Below, piece by piece: positions 1-8,400 of a stretch of DNA of 21,587 nucleotides. The notes under the pieces were generated by a model that was given only the letters and a program-made list of their open reading frames with translations, had not been told where the DNA came from and made no database searches. The stretch's first letter is position 1; the number at the start of each line of letters is the position of its first letter. Location of the stretch: positions 1 through 21,587 of the forward strand of contig CAKQEI010000042.1 in NCBI GenBank assembly GCA_934230115.1. The letters run 5' to 3'. The DNA is from an uncultured Prevotella sp. (GTDB lineage Bacteria > Bacteroidota > Bacteroidia > Bacteroidales > Bacteroidaceae). The translations under genes were made by a program, and so were the position numbers.

Positions 1-75
1 GTACTTCATCCTGCAGATGTTGAAGTTAAAGATGGAGTCGTGTATCTTCCTCTGTTTATGGCGAGTCTATTATAG
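1..75 (+). CDS. 3' end of a truncated unknown gene (possible)
   Basis: Frame 1 is open from the left edge to a TAG stop at 73-75 and gives 24 residues that read like a protein C-terminus (VLHPADVEVKDGVVYLPLFM followed by ASLL). The alternating charged and hydrophobic residues suggest a beta-strand. There are too few residues to assign a family. The other frames give less plausible peptides. The call rests only on open frame and composition, so it could be a chance open frame. Confidence 0.4.
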   Translation, partial: VLHPADVEVKDGVVYLPLFMASLL

Positions 76-437
76 ATGTGTCATTTCGTTCTACCTTGAA
101 GACGAAACGAGCCGAACAAAAAAGAAGCGGCAACGGGCTGCGCTGTTGTTGCGATGTCAATAAAGGCAATAGCCAAAACAAAATCGAGAACCGCACGAGG
201 GCTTGTTCGAAAGCAAAATCAGTTTGGCTCAGCCACCCGTCTTTCAGAGTGCAGTAGCCGTGTTGTCGCCTCACCGTGCGTAATGTTTTGTAAAATAAAA
301 AACCTTTTCTTCTATTTGCCTTATTTTATTATTTATGTTAACGACATCGCAGATGGCGCATGAGCCGAAGTTTCCCGACAGGCGTTCAGTCTTCGGTTAC
401 CCGTTGCCGTAGGAGGTTTTAATTTAGTTGTTTTTTT
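76..437. other. Intergenic stretch with no convincing gene
   Basis: About 360 bp between the possible partial gene and the 3' end of the minus-strand coiled-coil gene. The short open frames here have no recognisable features and overlap one another. One small hairpin is visible: CCGAAG at 365-370 can pair with CTTCGG at 391-396. It has no T-run on either side, so it is not a clear terminator. I see no promoter with both elements. Confidence 0.5.
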
Positions 438-1319
438 CTACTTCCCCAAGTTGGATACAATCTCGTAGATTTCCTTCAAGTCGTTGGGGATGGTTATTTT
501 CAGTTGAGCTATGCGTCGCTGTTCTTGGTCTTTGTGTGTAATAAACTCCTTTTCGAGTTTAGCCATTTCCGCCAGATAGTCGGCCTTCTTGATGTTGAAG
601 TCGCCCTGCTTGCGCTCCTCGTCCTCGCGCAGAGCCTCGTCGATGTTGTGTGTGTAGCCGTTCAGCTCGGCCTGTGCTTTGCGGTATTCCGCCTGCAAGG
701 CAAAGAAGCACGCTTCCAGGTCGTTGAGCTCAACACTCGGCTCGTGTCGATAGAGTAGAGTGTCGCGTCCGCTGCCATCTATCTCGGCCTCCTGGCACAT
801 GATTTTCATGTAGGCCTTGCGTGCTTCGGAGAGGTGGCCGTCAGGGTGGATGAATTTGCCAAAGGCGGCAGCCTTAGCCTCGAGCGAGAGAATGCGTGCA
901 CGGTCTTTTATGGAGAGTGTGGCCAGGTGTTCCTCGCGTGTGAGCGAGTGTGGCAGCTCAGGTTTTTCGGGCATCGTGATGTTGTTCTGCTTGCAATATT
1001 CCTCGATGGTCATGTTGTGAGAGTCGCTGAGCATCTGTGTGCGAGTCTTTATGGCCTCGCGTAGCCAAGCGATTAGCGAGTTGGCGAGCGAAATCTTGCG
1101 CAGTTGGTCGGCTATGCCTTCAATCTGCTGCTTGTCCCATCCGCGTTGCACTCGCTGCTGTTTGTCGGAGCCAATGATGGTTAGAAAGCTGTTGTAGAAC
1201 TCCACATTCTCAAGTTCCTGCGATTGCGCCTGAACATATTCCTTGGCAAGGTTGGCAATGTGGTTGGCCGATGTGGACGTGAGTCCTGCGGCTGCGAAAA
1301 AAGTCAAATCCTGTTCCAT
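438..1319 (-). CDS. Hypothetical coiled-coil protein
   Basis: This encodes 293 residues of unrecognised family. There is no signal peptide, membrane segment or catalytic motif, so a cytoplasmic protein is likely. The sequence is charged and strongly helical. The segment from about residue 205 to 280 is rich in Glu, Lys, Gln and Ala, as in a coiled coil (for example EALREDEERKQGDF and AEMAKLEKEFITHKDQEQRR). A middle segment, about 120-170, has a Pro-rich turn (MPEKPELPHSL) and then more helix. It starts 34 bp after the stop of the upstream YbjN-like gene on the same strand, so the two are probably cotranscribed and may act together. A scaffold or adaptor role is possible, but nothing in the sequence shows it. 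Confidence 0.75.
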   Translation of the reverse strand: MEQDLTFFAAAGLTSTSANHIANLAKEYVQAQSQELENVEFYNSFLTIIGSDKQQRVQRGWDKQQIEGIADQLRKISLANSLIAWLREAIKTRTQMLSDSHNMTIEEYCKQNNITMPEKPELPHSLTREEHLATLSIKDRARILSLEAKAAAFGKFIHPDGHLSEARKAYMKIMCQEAEIDGSGRDTLLYRHEPSVELNDLEACFFALQAEYRKAQAELNGYTHNIDEALREDEERKQGDFNIKKADYLAEMAKLEKEFITHKDQEQRRIAQLKITIPNDLKEIYEIVSNLGK

Positions 1320-1353
1320 ATCTGTAAGTTTTATTCCGACATTTTTTTATGAG

Positions 1354-1971
1354 CTATTTTTTCGCCTCTTTCTCCAGTCTCAGTCGGTCGAGCTCGTGAG
1401 CGAGTGCGCGGTGCACATCGAAGAATCCGGAGATCATGGCAGTCATGTAGTCCTGTATGTTGGGTATTTGGGGTGTCAACAAAAACTGCCGCTTGGTATG
1501 TACCACCATACGGTTCTTTTCGGTATCAATAGAGTATACAACGCATGGTCCGCCTAACTTGAAGTTGATGCTGTTGATAGCCTTGCGCAGTCGCGACACC
1601 TCGTCGATGTCGTCCAGCTCGACGCTGCCCCATGCAAAGTCGTAGGCTGTGACGAGCAGGCAGTCGTTCGAAGCCACAATGCAGAACGTCTCGCCTTGGA
1701 ATCCGAAGTCGATGCGGTCCGGGTCTTCCTCATCCTCCGACATTTTGCAGTTGAGGTCGGCAAGCAGAGCCTTGCAAAGCTCGTGGGTTTTAAGTCCCGT
1801 GTAGTCGGGTGATGGTGTGTCTTCGGTTTCGTTTGCGTCGTCTTTGTAGTCGCTTTCTTGTGTGTTGGCGTTGTCTTCATGCGAGCCTGTGTGTCGCTGT
1901 CTGTATTGGGGGTAGAAGTACAGGCAGGCTATAGCAATGACTAAGCAGAGTACTATCATTATATATTCCAT
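1354..1971 (-). CDS. Membrane-anchored YbjN-like protein, function unknown
   Basis: This encodes 205 residues from ATG 1971 (MEYIMIVLCL). The open frame extends to 2028, but a well-formed promoter at 2009-2039 puts the extension at or upstream of the transcription start, so I use the internal ATG. Residues 1-20 form one hydrophobic helix ending YFYPQYRQR, which suggests an N-terminal membrane anchor. An acidic linker of low complexity follows (about 25-60, rich in Asp, Glu, Asn and Thr). The C-terminal 140 residues alternate beta-strands and helices (FGFQGETFCIVAS, RLRKAINSIN, ending in a charged helix). This resembles the YbjN / type III chaperone-like fold, but the match is by eye and the family call is tentative. 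It is the first gene of a two-gene operon with the coiled-coil protein. Confidence 0.7.
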   Translation of the reverse strand: MEYIMIVLCLVIAIACLYFYPQYRQRHTGSHEDNANTQESDYKDDANETEDTPSPDYTGLKTHELCKALLADLNCKMSEDEEDPDRIDFGFQGETFCIVASNDCLLVTAYDFAWGSVELDDIDEVSRLRKAINSINFKLGGPCVVYSIDTEKNRMVVHTKRQFLLTPQIPNIQDYMTAMISGFFDVHRALAHELDRLRLEKEAKK

Positions 1972-2008
1972 AGTCGTTGGTGTTGAAGTGATTCTATATA
2001 TTGTTATG

Positions 2009-2039
2009 CAAAAGTAATAGAAATACATTGAAAAACAAA
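2009..2039 (-). promoter_or_regulatory. Bacteroidetes-type promoter of the YbjN-like/coiled-coil operon
   Basis: On the minus strand TACTTTTG (plus 2009-2016) fits the TAnnTTTG -7 element. TTTG (plus 2036-2039) lies 19 bp upstream as the -33 element. Transcription would start near 2000, about 30 nt before ATG 1971. Confidence 0.7.
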
Positions 2040-2154
2040 AAGAAAAGACAGTTTCGTTGTAAAAAAACTTGTATATTGACCTATTATAATGGTCTTTATG
2101 GCCTAAAGCTTGAATTTATTTGAGCTTATTACTCCATGTCTCACTTTTTTTGCG

Positions 2155-2162
2155 TAATTTTG
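2155..2162 (+). promoter_or_regulatory. Putative -7 element upstream of rlmD
   Basis: TAATTTTG followed by C matches TAnnTTTG and sits 27 bp before ATG 2190. No TTTG -33 element is present at the usual spacing. The site lies inside the longer open frame that begins at 2136, which argues for the ATG at 2190. Confidence 0.45.
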
Positions 2163-2189
2163 CATGTTGAAATAATCTTAAAACATTAT

Positions 2190-3608
2190 ATGTCAAGAAA
2201 AAAGAAACCACTCCCGATACTTGAGAACGTGACCATAGAGGCTGTGGCAGCCGAAGGCAAATCGTTGGCTCATGTCAACGATATGGTTGTCTTTGTGCCG
2301 TTTGTAGTGCCAGGCGACGTTGTCGACCTTCAGGTGCGCAAGAAGAAGCATAGCTATTGCGAGGCCGAGGTGATACGCTTTATTAAGAAGAGCGAGGTGC
2401 GCGAGGAGCCCATGTGTGAGCATTTCGGCATTTGTGGAGGCTGCAAATGGCAGAACCTGCCATACGAAGAGCAGCTTAAGGCCAAGCAGAAGCAGGTGCA
2501 CGACCAGCTTACACGCATCGGCAAGATAGCATTGCCAGAGTTCCGACCCATTATGGGTTCGGTGCATATCAAGGAATACCGCAACAAACTGGAGTTTGGC
2601 TGTTGCAACAAACGCTGGCTCACCCGCGAGCAGATAGCCGAAGGCACACAGTTTGACAATATGAACGGCATCGGTTTCCACATAACTGGTGCTTTCGACA
2701 AGATATTGCCTATTGAGAAGTGCTGGCTTATGGACGACCTGCACAACAAGATACGCAACGCCATACGCGACTATGCCTTTGAGACAGGCATGACATTCTT
2801 CGACCTAAGACAGCAGCACGGCTTGCTGCGCGACATAATGATACGCAACTCGAATACTGGCGAGTGGATGGTGCTCATACAGTTCCACTACGACGAGGAG
2901 GGCGACGAGGAGCGTGCTAAGGGATTGCTGCAGTATGTTGCCGACAAGTTCCCCGAGATAACATCGCTCATGTATGTGGACAACCAGAAGTGCAACGACA
3001 CCTTTGGCGACCTCGAACTCTTGGTGTTCAAGGGCAACGACCATATCTACGAGACTATGGAGCAGCTTCGCTTCAAGGTGGGCCCCAAGAGCTTCTACCA
3101 GACCAACACCGAGCAGGCTTATCATCTCTACTCAGTGGCTCGCGAGTTTGCGCAGCTTACTGGCGACGAGCTTGTGTACGACCTCTATACCGGCACTGGC
3201 ACCATAGCCAACTTTGTGGCGCGTCAGGCTCGCAAGGTAATAGGCATTGAGTATGTGCCCGAGGCTATCGAGGATGCAAAGGTGAACTCTCAGGTGAACA
3301 ATATCGACAACACTCTGTTCTATGCAGGCGACATGAAGGATATTCTCAACGATGAGTTCATTGCCGAGCATGGTCGTCCGGATGTTATCATCACCGACCC
3401 GCCACGCGCCGGTATGCACCCCGACGTGATAGAGACTATACTTCGTGCCCACCCCAAGCGCATTGTCTACGTAAGCTGCAACCCTGCCACTCAGGCTCGC
3501 GACCTCCAGGCTCTTGATGTAGCCTATAGCGTTAAGGCTGTGCAGCCGGTGGATATGTTCCCGCATACTCCGCATGTGGAGAATGTGGTGCTGCTGGAAG
3601 AATGTTGA
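2190..3608 (+). CDS. rlmD: 23S rRNA (uracil-5-)-methyltransferase, RlmD/RumA family
   Basis: This 472-aa SAM-dependent enzyme methylates C5 of a uracil in 23S rRNA (U1939 in E. coli numbering for RlmD). The N-terminus looks like a TRAM RNA-binding domain (about 8-65). Cys76, Cys82 and Cys85 (CEHFGICGGC) form the 4Fe-4S motif, with Cys178 as the likely fourth ligand. The SAM-binding motif reads VYDLYTGTGTIANF. The substrate loop is DPPRAG. The catalytic cysteine is Cys430 (YVSCNPATQ), and Glu464 in HVENV is the expected base. The start at 2190 is preferred over 2136 because of the -7 element at 2155-2162. The stop codon and last codons (GAA GAA TGT TGA) are made of the repeat unit that follows, so the repeat has reached the very end of the gene. 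Bacterial paralogues RlmC/RlmCD are similar, so the exact target base is inferred. Confidence 0.92.
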   Translation: MSRKKKPLPILENVTIEAVAAEGKSLAHVNDMVVFVPFVVPGDVVDLQVRKKKHSYCEAEVIRFIKKSEVREEPMCEHFGICGGCKWQNLPYEEQLKAKQKQVHDQLTRIGKIALPEFRPIMGSVHIKEYRNKLEFGCCNKRWLTREQIAEGTQFDNMNGIGFHITGAFDKILPIEKCWLMDDLHNKIRNAIRDYAFETGMTFFDLRQQHGLLRDIMIRNSNTGEWMVLIQFHYDEEGDEERAKGLLQYVADKFPEITSLMYVDNQKCNDTFGDLELLVFKGNDHIYETMEQLRFKVGPKSFYQTNTEQAYHLYSVAREFAQLTGDELVYDLYTGTGTIANFVARQARKVIGIEYVPEAIEDAKVNSQVNNIDNTLFYAGDMKDILNDEFIAEHGRPDVIITDPPRAGMHPDVIETILRAHPKRIVYVSCNPATQARDLQALDVAYSVKAVQPVDMFPHTPHVENVVLLEEC

Positions 3609-3824
3609 ATGTTGAATGTGGAATGTTGAATGGTTGCGCGGAGCGCAATGTTGAATGTGGAATGTGGAGTGTGGAATGGTCGGCGAGCCGATGAAGAATG
3701 TTCGAATGAAGAATGAAGTAATTCCACACTCAACATTCAACATTAATCATTCTACATCGCCAACGGCGACCATTCAACATTCCACACTCCACACTCAACA
3801 TTCAACATTCCACATTCAACATTC
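3600..3824. repeat. 7-bp-phased intergenic repeat tract with embedded GC-rich palindromes
   Basis: The left half runs in 7-bp units of the type GAATGTT/GAATGTG/GAGTGTG from 3600. The right half (about 3722-3824) carries the same units on the opposite strand (AACATTC, CACATTC, CACACTC). The region as a whole is therefore an imperfect inverted repeat. Three GC-rich palindromes interrupt the heptads: TTGCGC/GCGCAA (3634-3648), TCGGC/GCCGA (3680-3691) and TCGCC/GGCGA (3757-3769). Read on the strand with GAATG, each is preceded by GAATGG and followed by TG, two bases and GAATG. The tract begins inside the last codons of rlmD and ends 14 bp before the porin ATG. Open frames through it look like low-complexity artefacts. 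Confidence 0.9.
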
Positions 3825-3838
3825 TAAAAAACTCAAAA

Positions 3839-4963
3839 ATGAAAAAGATTCTCTCGATAGCTCTCGCTTCTCTCGCCACACTTGGCGCAAACGCACAGAG
3901 CAAAAGTCCGCAGATTTCTGTCCTTAGCGACATAAAGTTCAGCGGATACGTAATGACACAGTTCCAGGCAAGCGACCAGGAAGACAAGGAAAGCAATTCG
4001 TTCAATATACGAATGGTGCGTCTCGCACTCGACGGACGCCTGATGAAGGACTTCTACTGGAAGGTGCAGCTTCAGGTGAACGGCAACACCAGCGACCTTG
4101 GCTCATCGCCACGTATGGTTGATGCCTTTGCCGAATGGCAGAAATATGACGCCTTCAAGATTAAGGCGGGACAGTTTAAGCGTCCGTTCACATTCGAGAA
4201 CCCTATGCACCCTGTGACACAGGGATTTATGGGCTACTCGCAGAACGTAAGCAAACTCTCTGGCTTCAGCGACCGTGTGGGTGAACATGCAAGCAACGGA
4301 CGCGACATAGGTGTACAGATTCAGGGCGACTTCCTTAAGAACCAAGCAGGACGCAACCTCTTGCACTATCAGGTGGGCGTGTTCAACGGACAGGGCACAA
4401 ACCAGAAGGATGTAGACCAGCGCAAGGATGTGATAGGCGGCTTGTGGGTAATGCCAGTCAAGGGGCTTCGCCTTGGTGCCTTCGGATGGACCGGCTCTTA
4501 TGCCCGCAAGGGTACATGGACCGAGAATGGCGAGACAAAGAGTGGCGTGCGCTCACTTCCTATGAACCGCTATGCCTTTAGTGCCGAGTATGCCGCCAAC
4601 GACTGGACTCTCCGCTCTGAGTATATCCACAGCCAGGGTTATGGCTTTGCCAAGTCGCAGACAAGTGGAAAGGTGGACGACTGCAACATCAACTATGCAG
4701 CAGGCGACAAGGCAGACGGTGTGTATGCTCTCATGATTGCTCCAATCATCAGCAAGAAGCTGTATGCCAAGGCTCGCTACGACTTGTATCGTCCGCGTGC
4801 CGAATGGTCGACATCGAAGACCAACTACGAGATTGGCGCCAACTACTGGATTGGCAAGAACATGATGCTGGCAGCCGAATATGTGCGTGTAAACGACCGT
4901 AGCTTGGCAGCCGACAAACACAACTACAATATGGTAGATGTGGAGTTTGATGTGAAGTTCTAA
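3839..4963 (+). CDS. Outer-membrane porin, OprO/OprP-like (phosphate-selective porin family)
   Basis: This encodes 374 residues. Residues 1-20 (MKKILSIALASLATLGANAQ) form a signal peptide. The mature part is rich in alternating, aromatic-flanked beta-strands, and the last residue is Phe (VDVEFDVKF), as expected for an outer-membrane beta-barrel recognised by BAM. The family pattern is clear: an early IRMVRLALDGRLMKDFYWK strand pair, AFAEWQKYDAFKIKAGQFKR followed by PFTFENP, and RDIGVQIQGDF. Members form diffusion channels for anions such as phosphate, but specificity varies and is not evident here. No clear promoter lies in the repeat tract upstream, so readthrough from rlmD or a promoter inside the repeat is possible. 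The next gene starts 179 bp downstream. Confidence 0.85.
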   Translation: MKKILSIALASLATLGANAQSKSPQISVLSDIKFSGYVMTQFQASDQEDKESNSFNIRMVRLALDGRLMKDFYWKVQLQVNGNTSDLGSSPRMVDAFAEWQKYDAFKIKAGQFKRPFTFENPMHPVTQGFMGYSQNVSKLSGFSDRVGEHASNGRDIGVQIQGDFLKNQAGRNLLHYQVGVFNGQGTNQKDVDQRKDVIGGLWVMPVKGLRLGAFGWTGSYARKGTWTENGETKSGVRSLPMNRYAFSAEYAANDWTLRSEYIHSQGYGFAKSQTSGKVDDCNINYAAGDKADGVYALMIAPIISKKLYAKARYDLYRPRAEWSTSKTNYEIGANYWIGKNMMLAAEYVRVNDRSLAADKHNYNMVDVEFDVKF

Positions 4964-5022
4964 AAGTACTTCCAACAGACTAAAAGAAACAAAGAAATTA
5001 GTTAGACTCTTCATTTTTTCAT

Positions 5023-5032
5023 GGGGGGGGGG
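5023..5032. repeat. G10 homopolymer run between genes
   Basis: Ten consecutive G lie 60 bp after the porin stop and 111 bp before the next ATG, preceded by a T6 run. Runs of this length are prone to slippage and to sequencing or assembly error. The run is not inside a gene. Confidence 0.9.
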
Positions 5033-5142
5033 AAATTTCAAAGTTTCTCCTTCTCCCTTTTTTATGATATAATAAAGCGGAGAAAACCTATTTAAAAGCT
5101 ATATTCATAAAACCAATTAACAACATTATTAATTAAACAGAA

Positions 5143-5331
5143 ATGAATAAGGTTATTAAGCACTCTTCAAGTAAAGGTCATCAAAAGGATGACGCTGACA
5201 TTTTCCGTGAGCAAAGTCTGCGTGCAATACGCCGCAGAAAGTACATGTCGAAAATGATCCTTTGGGTATTGTCTGCATTGGCAGTATTGGTTGTTGCAGC
5301 TGTGTTTGCTGCGTATTATCTTGATGCATAA
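5143..5331 (+). CDS. Small single-span membrane protein, unknown function
   Basis: This encodes 62 residues. The first 37 are polar and basic (RAIRRRKY at 28-34), followed by one hydrophobic helix at about 38-60 (ILWVLSALAVLVVAAVF) and a two-residue tail. The positive-inside rule predicts a cytoplasmic N-terminus and an inner-membrane helix. The family is not recognised. The AT-rich leader (AATTAAACAGAA before the ATG) is typical of Bacteroidales starts, which lack a strong Shine-Dalgarno. A strong hairpin terminator follows 54 bp after the stop. The clear start, composition and terminator support a real gene. Confidence 0.65.
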   Translation: MNKVIKHSSSKGHQKDDADIFREQSLRAIRRRKYMSKMILWVLSALAVLVVAAVFAAYYLDA

Positions 5332-5385
5332 AGTAACAACGACAACGACTACAACTGCAAAAAAAATTACTCAATCTAAAAGCAA

Positions 5386-5424
5386 AAAGGCTCAAACTTG
5401 TATCAACTACAAGTTTGAGCCTTT
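5386..5424. terminator. Bidirectional hairpin terminator between convergent genes
   Basis: There is a perfect 17-bp stem (AAAGGCTCAAACTTGTA at 5386-5402 with its complement at 5408-5424) and a 5-nt loop. It lies between the small membrane protein gene (plus) and the beta-galactosidase gene (minus). On the minus strand the stem runs into a T-rich tail (TTTTTGCTTTT), so it should end bga transcripts best. Confidence 0.85.
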
Positions 5425-5447
5425 GCTGTTATATGTCGCTTACTGCT

Positions 5448-8400
5448 TTAATCGGCAATCAAAGCAAACTCAGCAGCCGACGCATAGTCGACGCCATAGT
5501 GAGCGTTGAGTGCACGGAAGCGGATGTAGCGTGCCTTTACTGGCTTCTCGAACATCACCTTTTTAAGCTCGGCAGAGCTGTCGAAATTACCCTTCATGAT
5601 AGGTGAGCCCCATGTCTTGCCGTCGTTGCTTACGTAGATTTCGTAGCTCTTGATGCGACCATAGCCAGTGTCCTGGCGTGGCAGGAAGGTGAAGCCCTTC
5701 ATGAGCTTAGTCTCCGAAGCGTCGAAGTCGATCCAGTGAGGATACTTGGCAAGTGTGATAGAGTACATAGTGTGCCAGATAGTAGACTCGTCGCCATCCA
5801 CAAGATGTACGGCGTCGCCCTCTTCGGGTTCCTCAGACGAGGCGTAGGCCACCTGCAGGGGCACCACGTCAACCTTGTCGTAGGTCATGGTTGTCTTCAG
5901 CTGAGGCACTTCCTTGTACCATGTTGTGATGGTTCCACCATTGCGCATGTCTATCGGCTGAGTGTAAACGGTAGGCTTCTTGGCACCCTTAAGGCTGTAG
6001 AGAATAGTGCGGTTCTTGGCAGGTGTGCTGAGAATCACGTTGCCGTTGATGCGGTGCTCAATGCTGATAGGCTGCTCGCCTGAGAGCGACACCTTGGCAG
6101 CATCAGTCATGGCCTTTGCGCTTGCGTCGGCAGCAGGACGTATCACGAAACCGAAGTTGTAGTTCTGGCTGTAGGTGCGGTCGGGAGAGAGAGGTCCACC
6201 CTGTCCGCAGCTTGCTCCGCCAAGACCAGTGACCTTAGCATCAAGATGCAGGTAGGTGCCATCTGTCTCCGGCAATTCGTTGGCATGTGCCACAACAGCC
6301 ATCTGCTGAGCACTCCAAGGCAGTGCCGAAGCCGACATAGTGCTGTCGGTAACGAAAACTACAGCCGGCTTGCCGCTCTCGCTAAGAGCACACCAGCGCA
6401 CTTCCTCGCGGTTGCCCATCGACTGTGGCTTTGGCAATACAATGTCCTGCTCGCCTACAATGCCACGGTGGTGCTCGATGAACTGACCCGTCTTGCGGTC
6501 GTTATAGTTGTTCACCGGACCGCGTCCGTAGTAGTCGAAGGTCTTGTATGTCTTCGGCAACTTCATTGCGTAGCCAATGCGTGGGAGAATGACGCTCGCA
6601 CGGTTGGCTGAGATAGCACTCTGAAGCTCAATCGAACCATCCTTGTAGATAGTGTAAATCTGGTTGGTGGTGAACTTGAAGTCGTCCTTGCCAAGCTTCT
6701 GCTTGTCAACGTCGAATCTGTAAGCCGACTGTGGGTCGCGGTCGCGGTTGCCATAAACCTGACGGCATCCCTCCTTGCCCTGGCTCTCCACAGTAAGGCT
6801 AATCTGCAATGAACCATCCTTCTGCTTGGTGATGGTAGGATTGCCAACTACGCGGTGGTCGAGGTCGTAGAGTCCGAACTTGAACCATGCGTTGTGGTAG
6901 CCAATGCCAGCATCGTTGTCGGTAGGAGCACGGAAAGCGTCGAGCTTAGGGCCATTGCCATTGGTGAATACAGTGTTGCCACCGTAAGCCAACTCGTCGA
7001 TGCTACCGTTGCTGAGGTTGAATGTGACGTTGAAGTTGTCGCCCTTCACCTTCACCTGCTTGGCATCATGAGTATAGTAGATGTTGCCCTTGTCGTTGGC
7101 TATAGTGTTGAGCTGCGGAGCTGCCTGCTGTGCGCCTTTCACCAAGAGCTGCTCTTCCATCTGAGCATAACCCTTCTTAGCCCAAGGCATGTCCTTGCCC
7201 TGCAGGAACTGCACCTTGACGAAGTATTCGCTCTGTGGGTCGAGCTTAGAGTAATCGTAGTCGAGAGTATACTCCTGACGCTCGCGTGGACCAACGATGT
7301 TCTTTGCTCCCATGAGCTGTCCGTCGCTCTTGATGCACTCGCCATCCTTCCACAACGACCATACTATCTGATAGCCGCGCAGCGGTTCGAAGTAGTTCTT
7401 GTTGAATATCTCGATGCGTCCCTTGGTCATGTCGACAGCCTTGACACCCACATTCTGATAAACCTTCTTCACCTCAAAGTACTGAGCCTTAGGCGAAAGG
7501 TCGGGGCGCATGATACCGTTCATACAGAACATACCGTCGTTAGGCTTGTTGTCCATGCCGAAGTCGCCGCCATAGCCCCAGTAGCGCTTGCCAGTCTTGG
7601 GGTCGATATTGTCGATAGCCTGGTCTACCCAGTCCCAGATGGCACCGCCCATAAAGAAGTTGGTGCTCTCGATAGCGTTCCAGTAGTCAACGAGGTTGCC
7701 AACAGCGTTGCCCATAGAGTGGGCGTACTCCGAGATGTGGTAAGGATACTTGATGTCGTACTTACCCTTCACAGCCTCCTGCACCCAAGGAATCGAAGGA
7801 TACTGGTTGGAACCCATGTCCACGATGTCGTTGTTGCGCTCATACTGCACAGGGCGGCTTGTGTCGTAGGCCTTGATAGCAGCGTAGCAGTCCTTGAATG
7901 TGTCGCCAGGACCAGCCTCGTTGCCAAGACTCCATATCACTACCGAAGGATTGTTGACAGTGGCGTGCACCATCTCCATGTTGCGAGCCACGTGAGCGTT
8001 GCGGAACTCCTTGACGTGCGACAACGACTCCTTGCCATAGTAGTACTCGTGGCTCTCGATGTTGGCCTCGTCCTCAAGATAGATGCCATACTTGTCGCAG
8101 AGATAGTACCAGTAAGGAGCGTCCGGGTAGTGGCAGTCGCGCACGTGGTTGATGTTGCCACGCTTCATGAGGAACACCTCGTGCTCCATCTGCTCGCGCG
8201 ATACGTAGTGGCCAGTCTTAGGATTGTTCTCATGACGGTTCACACCCTTCATCTTGATAGGCTGACCATTGAGATAATAGTAGCGGCCTGCAAGTCCAAA
8301 CTCATCCTTTTCGGCAGGAGTGTCCTTAATCTCAATCTTGCGGAAACCAACGATAGTAGAGAATGTCTCCACCACATTGCCCTTCTTGTCCTTCAACTCG

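Noticed and set aside
1972..2028. N-terminal extension of the YbjN-like protein
   Set aside because: A full promoter at 2009-2039 lies at its upstream end, and the ATG at 1971 gives a normal hydrophobic anchor start.
2136..2189. N-terminal extension of RlmD
   Set aside because: The -7 element at 2155-2162 would place the transcription start inside it, and the residues do not resemble the family N-terminus.
3600..3824. CRISPR array
   Set aside because: The 7-bp units have no spacers of regular length, and there are no cas genes. The same applies to the 21-bp array at 9614-9676.
3655..3927. 90-codon frame across the heptad repeat
   Set aside because: Its sequence is low-complexity repeat (for example HSTFNI units), and it runs into the porin gene in the wrong frame.
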